This document shows, piece by piece, positions 58,011 to 64,000 of a DNA stretch of 64,000 nt. Position 1 is the stretch's first letter; each line of letters starts with the position of its first letter. Both the position numbers and the translations under genes were made by a program. This DNA is from Actinomucor elegans (Eukaryota > Mucoromycota > Mucoromycetes > Mucorales > Mucoraceae), in the NCBI GenBank assembly GCA_026027325.1, contig JAMSLZ010000007.1, positions 2,356,001-2,420,000 of the forward strand. Direction: 5' to 3'. Below the pieces are notes generated by a model, which was given only the letters and a program-made list of their open reading frames with translations, did not search any database and was not told the origin of the DNA.

Positions 58011-59582
58011 GCTCTTCTTTCTCAGTTCAATTGACAAAAGGGAAAAAGAAAGAGAGAGAGAGAGAGAGAGGGAATGTATATCCTTTTTTTTATTTTTTTT
58101 TTCAATGTGAATTGTGTTGTTTGGCTATCAGTTGTATTGTGAACTCTTAGGAATACACTAGATAGGTCGCATTCCTTTGATCGCTACATTATCGTTTTAG
58201 TTTGGCTCATGATTTTAATACCGTCATTATTGGCCAAATGAAAACGAGTTGATCGAGTACCTAGATATATTGTTGATTATATTATTTGCTTGTTTGACGA
58301 TATCAGTAAGGTTTTGTGAAAGAAGTGCTATTCACTTGTTTACTAGCTATCACTAAGCAAATGGAAGCACAGTGAGCGAATAAAATCTCCATATTAGTCT
58401 GTTCTCCATGAATGAATAATTTTCTGACTAGTTTTGAACGAAATACTTGTCTTATTTATGAATATTTCGGCTGATATTTCCTACAATACGATTGATCATA
58501 ACTATGTACTATTTAGAAGTTGGGCACAAAGGACTATCACCATCTCACCAAATGATTTAAAAATAAAGCTAGAAATTAGGAATTTTTTTTTTTTTTGGCG
58601 GAAACTTTAACTCTATCTTTGATGGCATGCAAATGTTGATTTACAGTAATTGTTTTAACGCAGTTTGCATAAACTTTAATGGCACACTAAAAAGTACAAG
58701 TACTATTGATGTCATAACATGGAAAGGCAATAAAAATAAGGGCCGATCTTAGAAATGAAGTCATAACCCGAGAATTTTGTAATACTAAAAAAAAAAAATG
58801 AAACTAAACAAAATACAACTACATATTTTGATCTACTTTATGTATAAACTATGCAGCCAACAAAAAAAATGCAATGGACAGCTGAGATTTAAAATGGTAT
58901 CCAAGGAACGTTCCCTTGGGGGAAGGGTTCTATTTCCTCCGATGTAATGTCACATCTGAGCACTTGTTATAATACTGAGAATGGATCGTTATATCTATCA
59001 GAGAGTTTAACTGAAATCTAATGAGTATTCTATATTTTTTTTTTTGTTGACTAGCCGTTTTATATCATTGGATCTATAGGCCAAATACCGGTTCAATGTC
59101 ATATGTGGTTAATTGAAAATGATCAGAATGAACTTTTACAGTTAAAATTTTTACTCTACAAAAAATACAACAATCATATTATATTATTAATAGCGATCAA
59201 CAGTAAAGCATATATGCAATTCGTACAAGTTAAATCTAATATTTTGACTTTTCGACCGATTTCGGTTTGAATCAACGTTTTGTAGGCCATGTCTAAAGCA
59301 AAATACTCCATTTGTTTACAGCCCTTATGAAAGGATGTATAGTAACTAAACTTGTTTTCATTCTAAGGGAATAGTCATCCGGTGCTTCCATCAGCATGTC
59401 TGTTTTCAGCCACATGGAACTAGGGAATCAATTAATACTCGCTGTGCCTCCCTCCCCCCAAAATCTTCTTTTGAGCACCCGTAGATTACAGTCGTTGGTT
59501 TTTCCAACCTAGTGAACTCACTTCAAATGAACATTACTCCAGAGACATCGAACTGACTGAACCACACGACATTTATTGTGTA
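58011..59582. other. Spacer: protease promoter and F-box gene 3' flank
   Basis: A (CT)n/(AG)n microsatellite lies at about 58049-58071 just upstream of the protease ATG, a T run near 58582 and a degenerate dispersed motif near 59245. No gene found. Confidence 0.5.
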
Positions 59583-61499
59583 CTATACAAACACGAAAGG
59601 ACTTGAAGGTATATACTTTTTGATTGAGTCTAGATCTGTAAAATCTATTTGCCATAAGAGTCGATTAAATGTAATGCTGAGTTTTTTTATGTCCTGACAC
59701 TGAATGTACATAGTGAATGAGGATTTGAGATCCAAGTATTTTTGAAATAAAACATCAGACGATTCAGAAAGACTGCTATCTTGATGACCAATGTAGTAAT
59801 ACGACTTTGTTGGTGTTATTACTTTGAGGTTTAAATCGAAGGATTCATCTGTGGACGAACGCGTGATCTTTTCCCAAATGAACGTATCAAACGACGTATT
59901 AGACATCTTGATAATGTAGTTGCGGCATTTTCTGGGCAGATTTTTGTAAGAGAAAGGGCCACCAAAATGATGGCCATTTGCATAAATATTTCCACATCCC
60001 TCTTCGTAGTTGTAGCCAAAAGGAGATCGGTAAGGGTCTCCATTAGACTCAACACGGCGATGGTTCTTTATCACAAGATGAGATAACGATAGCATGGCCG
60101 TGGAAAGGCTCGGAAAAGCTTCCTGTGAAATATCACAGTTAATCAGCGTCAAATGTGTTATCGAAGCACTTTGTGTCTCGGAATGAAATTCGGTAAGAGT
60201 CAAGTATTTTATGGTGAGATCACTTAAAATAGTACAGTGTTGAAAGACATGATCCAAGAAAAAGCCAACCCGCCGGCAGTCGAATAAAAATTCCAAAGAT
60301 TTCAAAAAACCTCCAGTTTTACGCAACAGTTGTATAAACGGTAGACTGTTGCTGTTTCGTGAAAAGGAAATGGATAGAATGGGGGCATCACTTGTTTCAA
60401 TTTTCCAATGATTGATATCGATATAAGGAGTGGGCACGTAATTGTTAAAAGCTGGGTATACAATTTGAAGACTTTTGTTGGATTCTCTAGTGGCAAAATA
60501 GTGTGCCAAAATGTTGGCCATGTCCACAAAGTACAGGCGCTGCACGTGTACGTAACTCTTAACCCTACTGATATAACCTAAAAACTGGACCCACCTGGCA
60601 TTTGGGATACTTGGACGTTCTAGTTCTCCATGGGATATTTCCATAGTGAAACAGTCGAGATTTGGAAACGCGCGTATAATATATTCCAGTGCTTTTTCTT
60701 CGGTTATGCGGAAGTAATAGAGTTCAAGGACTTTGACAGTTGAACATGGAGCTATTGACTGTATATCCAAGCCTTTATTTGCACCGGGATTTGGCTTGCG
60801 ATAAAAATCCAGACTCACACGTTTAACACGAGGGCATGCTTCAATGTATGAGGTTATCCTAAAGAGAGCATGCATATCGTTTGTTTGAATAGTTAAAAAA
60901 AGGAGCTTTGGGAAACTTTTCAAATTATGTTGCTGCTGTAGATTCGGTCCATCCACGTACTGAATAAACATTTCATACAAGATCAAATTTTGTAATTTGT
61001 CACGAAGGCAATACATTGCGTTTTGATACTGTTGTGCGGCTACATTGGATATATCTTTTTGCGTATATAACGGTGTTCTTTCAAGACGCCTACAGGACCC
61101 TCTTTCCCAAGCCGCTTGTATTTCTACAAAGATATTGCCACTGATATCGGGTGACACGTCAAGCTTTTCAATGTTTGGGCATTTTACAAGAAGTAAACGA
61201 AGCAGGCCCAGGCGCGGTATGGTTGAAGTCCAAGACAGTACAGTGACATATTTCACATATTGCTCGAGATTTGATTTCGACGTGTTTAAAGTAGCTAATA
61301 GATCTATGAACTCATTGGAGCTTTTAATGACAACTGATCGAAATACGTGTCTTCGAGCATGATCGCTCCATTTTTTGCATGTAAGTTGGCATTGAATGAG
61401 AATTGTTTTAGTTGCATGGTCGATCTTTTCTCCATTATGTGTTATTGTACAGAAGAGAAGATCCAGAATCTCGACAGGAAGATTTTTCCAAGTATTCAT
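59583..61499 (-). CDS. F-box protein with LRR-like region
   Basis: One exon, 638 aa from the ATG at 61499 (the frame extends to a TTG at 61535). The N-terminal F-box NLPVEILDLLFCTITHN ... CQLTCKKWSDHARRHVFRSV would bind Skp1 in an SCF ubiquitin ligase. The rest shows irregular leucine-rich stretches (CPNIEKLDVSPD, LKSFPKLLFLTIQ, ACPRVKRVSLDFY, FPNLDCFTMEI), presumably for substrate binding. Such F-box/LRR proteins are numerous in Mucoromycota; the substrate is unknown. A splice acceptor at about 61540 could add a short upstream exon. Confidence 0.82.
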   Translation of the reverse strand: MNTWKNLPVEILDLLFCTITHNGEKIDHATKTILIQCQLTCKKWSDHARRHVFRSVVIKSSNEFIDLLATLNTSKSNLEQYVKYVTVLSWTSTIPRLGLLRLLLVKCPNIEKLDVSPDISGNIFVEIQAAWERGSCRRLERTPLYTQKDISNVAAQQYQNAMYCLRDKLQNLILYEMFIQYVDGPNLQQQHNLKSFPKLLFLTIQTNDMHALFRITSYIEACPRVKRVSLDFYRKPNPGANKGLDIQSIAPCSTVKVLELYYFRITEEKALEYIIRAFPNLDCFTMEISHGELERPSIPNARWVQFLGYISRVKSYVHVQRLYFVDMANILAHYFATRESNKSLQIVYPAFNNYVPTPYIDINHWKIETSDAPILSISFSRNSNSLPFIQLLRKTGGFLKSLEFLFDCRRVGFFLDHVFQHCTILSDLTIKYLTLTEFHSETQSASITHLTLINCDISQEAFPSLSTAMLSLSHLVIKNHRRVESNGDPYRSPFGYNYEEGCGNIYANGHHFGGPFSYKNLPRKCRNYIIKMSNTSFDTFIWEKITRSSTDESFDLNLKVITPTKSYYYIGHQDSSLSESSDVLFQKYLDLKSSFTMYIQCQDIKKLSITFNRLLWQIDFTDLDSIKKYIPSSPFVFV

Positions 61500-62148
61500 A
61501 TGAATTAACGTTTGGGAAGAAGTTCCGGGAGGCAATGTCTGGATAAAATTTTTTGAACAATTTCAGAATCAAAATCTGTGTATTTATTTAAAAATGTAGC
61601 GTTACCAGGTACCAATGGCTATGCTATTGGTAAAGGTGATCTCGCAGAATCCCACAGAGAACTTTATTTAACCTTGAATATATACTTTTGAATACTTACT
61701 ACAGGAAAAAAAAATATGCAAGAGCATGGAAACATATGTTAGTATATGTATATGTATTAAAACCGATTATAAAATTTGAAATGAATAGGGTATATACAAT
61801 AGAATAGGTTAACCTCGCCTTATAAAATAACGCGGTAGATACTTTCTAGGCGAATGCCTTACTCTGTAATCAACACTAGGAACATTTATCAATTACTGCA
61901 AATGTTGCGGCTTATTCGTAACCTATATACCATAATGAGCTACTATCTTCATTTCATATTAATTTGATTTAAAATATATACGCCATATTACTGTCTATTA
62001 TATAAAATGTGTTGTTTTTCATTGTTTTATAGATTATTATGGTTCGCTTAAATAAAGAGGAGGAGGATTGTCATAGGCATCCATTATGAATGACGGAATA
62101 TACGATAGCAATTTGGTATGTTTCATAGGTTGAATTTAGGAACTAGTA
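61500..62148. other. Spacer: F-box gene promoter and HSF 3' flank
   Basis: AT-rich with repeated TATATGTATATG near 61742. No gene. Confidence 0.5.
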
Positions 62149-64000
62149 TCAGTCAAAAGGATGATATGAAGGAAATGCGGTTCTTGGTTGATTGGAAGAT
62201 AGATGTTCTTCGTCGTAAGGAAAGTAAAACGAATGTTGGTTTGAAGGTACCATAGAGTTGGATGCGGCGCCAAAGAAGGTAGTTTGATCCATCGTTAAGG
62301 ATGATGGAGGGGCCATAAAGTCACCTGTACGCGGAATACTGGTAGAATGTTGCTCCTGACCATCAATTGGGGGTTGATGATGCAGGTCAGGCATATCTAT
62401 TACCTCTGTTGAATTCAAGAAAACAGTGCTTTGGGGATTATATACAGTGGTAGCACCAATTGAAACTGCAGAAGTAGTGCATTGTCCATCATGACAGCCG
62501 GCTTGCGTGAAAGGTTTTGTAGAAATGATAGGCGAAGAATGAGTCGCGGGAATGGTTTGCATATGATGTTCAACGGCGTTTCTGTCAGAGAAATAGATGC
62601 TACTTTGAGCCGCTCCTTGAGAGAAATGAGGCACATTATTTGATAAGCTCATCGAGTGAATTGTAGACGAAGGTATGCTTTGACTGCTCAAAGTTGGATC
62701 AGGGTTCATTGTTTCAAGCAAGTGCCGGAAAAAGAAAGGAAAATGATTGTACTCGGATGTTGCAGAGGACATAGGGAGTGCTACTACTTGCGATGTTTGT
62801 TGCTTTGAGGCTTGCTCCAAAGCAACTGAGTTATGATTGAGAATCTCCGTCTCATTAGATGTAGACATAGCTGGATGCTGACAATTATCAGCTGCTAGTT
62901 GAAATAGTCGAAGCTTGTCGCTTTTAGAAGCTGTAAAAATCATATCACTGTGGTTGCTTTGAAAGTAATCATTAGATTGCTCAGGGAACTGCGAGGTATC
63001 GATACCAAGCTGATCAGCTAGCGCTTCAACGTTTGTTTGAAGTTTTTCAATGTCGTTTGTAATTGCTTGAGCAGTTCGAGAACTAAGGTTGGGCATGCTG
63101 GCATGGACTGGCGAACAGGAACTTTCAGGATAGGAGAGCTCTTCATTGTCAGGCGCAAAGCTTTCAGTTTGGTATTCTAATGTCATAAAAGCCCAAGTTT
63201 AGTCATAATTCCAGAACAGCTGTCGTGTATCCCTTTCTTTACATACCAAGTTTTACCGTTTCACGATTGGCATCTGGACAAACTGAAGGCGCTAGTATTA
63301 TCATAACAGTTAGTATGCTATTAATAAAAAATCTCTTGTAGAAACCATACATTGCGAAGACGAGGTGGGTGTTGTGGTGACATCGTCGTCACTGCCACTA
63401 TTGCTGCCGCTAATACTGTCACTACTTCCAATGCCACTATCGTAGTTTTTCACGTTACGTTCTGAAAGACGATTGGTTAGTTGAGATGCAGTAGTGCTGC
63501 AGTTCTGATTAATGAAATTTTTGTTATAGGAAGTCTGCTGCTCCAACATATCATTGTTCAAGTGAGTCAGGGCGTTTTGATCGTTGGAAAAAATAGCTGC
63601 CAAAAACTGCAAGATTTTACTGATAACCTGCTGGTGTTTTTGGTGTTTTTCTCTAGCGGCCAATGTCTCTTTCCAGATAACTTCATTGTCTCTGTGCAGA
63701 TTATTGAGGTCAGACGTGATATCAAGCTGATGCTTCTTGATGGCACCGATTTCTTTTACAAGAGCACCAAGGTTAACGCGACTGGCATCGGCATTATCAC
63801 GGTCGCGACTTCTTTTTCGTGTAACAAGGGCTAGTAGTTCTGGTCGACCTTTCTGGAAATGCGGATTACTAAACTCCCAGACTTCCGTATCTACGTTGTT
63901 TAACAGAACACCTTGCTGTAAATGAGGTATCTTGTGAAAATCGTACATATTGAGCTGTCGAACAAACGAGGTAAACGTATTGTGTTTGTAGAACCGAGGC
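62149..64000 (-). CDS. Heat-shock transcription factor (HSF), 5' end outside window
   Basis: Three exons in the window (64000-63351, 63291-63247, 63176-62149), about 573 residues, continuing beyond the right edge. The visible part of the HSF DNA-binding domain reads YKHNTFTSFVRQLNMYDFHK, then VWEFSNPHFQKGRPELLALV and TRKRS. Next is a heptad-repeat HR-A/B region (about 80 residues, VKEIGAIKKHQLDITSDLNNL ..., probable trimeric coiled coil), then a long Ser/Thr/Gln-rich C-terminal region, likely the activation domain. The canonical MYGFHK is MYDFHK here. HSFs bind nGAAn repeats and activate chaperone genes. Confidence 0.9.

Overview
The window is AT-rich genomic DNA of a filamentous fungus, most likely an early-diverging Mucoromycota (Mucorales-like) species. 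The evidence is short spliceosomal introns of about 50-70 nt with GTAAGT-like donors and CTAAC/CTAAT-like branch sites, a CotH-type secreted protein, a methyltransferase family common in Mucoromycota, and orthologues of conserved fungal genes. No species is claimed.

Region 1-22 kb is a transposon compartment. From the left edge it holds Ty3/gypsy element I (minus strand, cut by the window edge, pol frameshifted), gypsy element II (plus strand, pol broken twice and ending after RNase H), a 2.9-kb non-coding segment bounded by 22-bp inverted repeats with palindromic subterminal arrays, a tRNA-Leu(AAG) gene, and gypsy element III. Element III is complete: 5252 bp, identical 154-bp LTRs, a 4-bp GTAC target duplication and one uninterrupted 1605-codon Gag-Pol. 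It lies 16 bp downstream of the tRNA. Beyond it is a pile of solo LTRs related to element III in the opposite orientation, one nested inside another. Two solo LTRs of a second family follow, one of them inside a decayed PIF/Harbinger transposase gene.

Region 23-64 kb is a euchromatic gene block. In order: SAM methyltransferase (-), CCCH-zinc-finger/Pumilio RNA-binding protein (-), dolichyl pyrophosphate phosphatase (-), a small membrane ORF (-), EI24-type membrane protein (+), tetraspanin (+), Ssn6/Cyc8 corepressor (-), RNA polymerase subunit Rpb6 (-), a 73-aa hypothetical (-), Xaa-Pro dipeptidase/aminopeptidase P (+), VAMP7-type R-SNARE (+), mitochondrial import motor subunit Pam16 (-), CotH-like secreted protein (-), an unrecognised multi-pass membrane protein (-), a subtilisin-like protease of 17 exons (-), an F-box protein (-), and a heat-shock transcription factor cut by the right edge (-). 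I spliced most of these by hand; exon sums are divisible by three and the joined frames match the family motifs. The spacers (0.4-2.6 kb) hold homopolymer runs, microsatellites and a recurring degenerate motif but no convincing genes.

The genes do not form one pathway. They are housekeeping functions (transcription, secretion, mitochondrial import, glycosylation), as expected of a eukaryotic chromosome. The most unusual content is the repeated targeting of the tRNA-Leu flank by one LTR family, the unassigned inverted-repeat element, and several extreme gene structures: a 33-nt intron, a 14-nt microexon and an ATG-only first coding exon.
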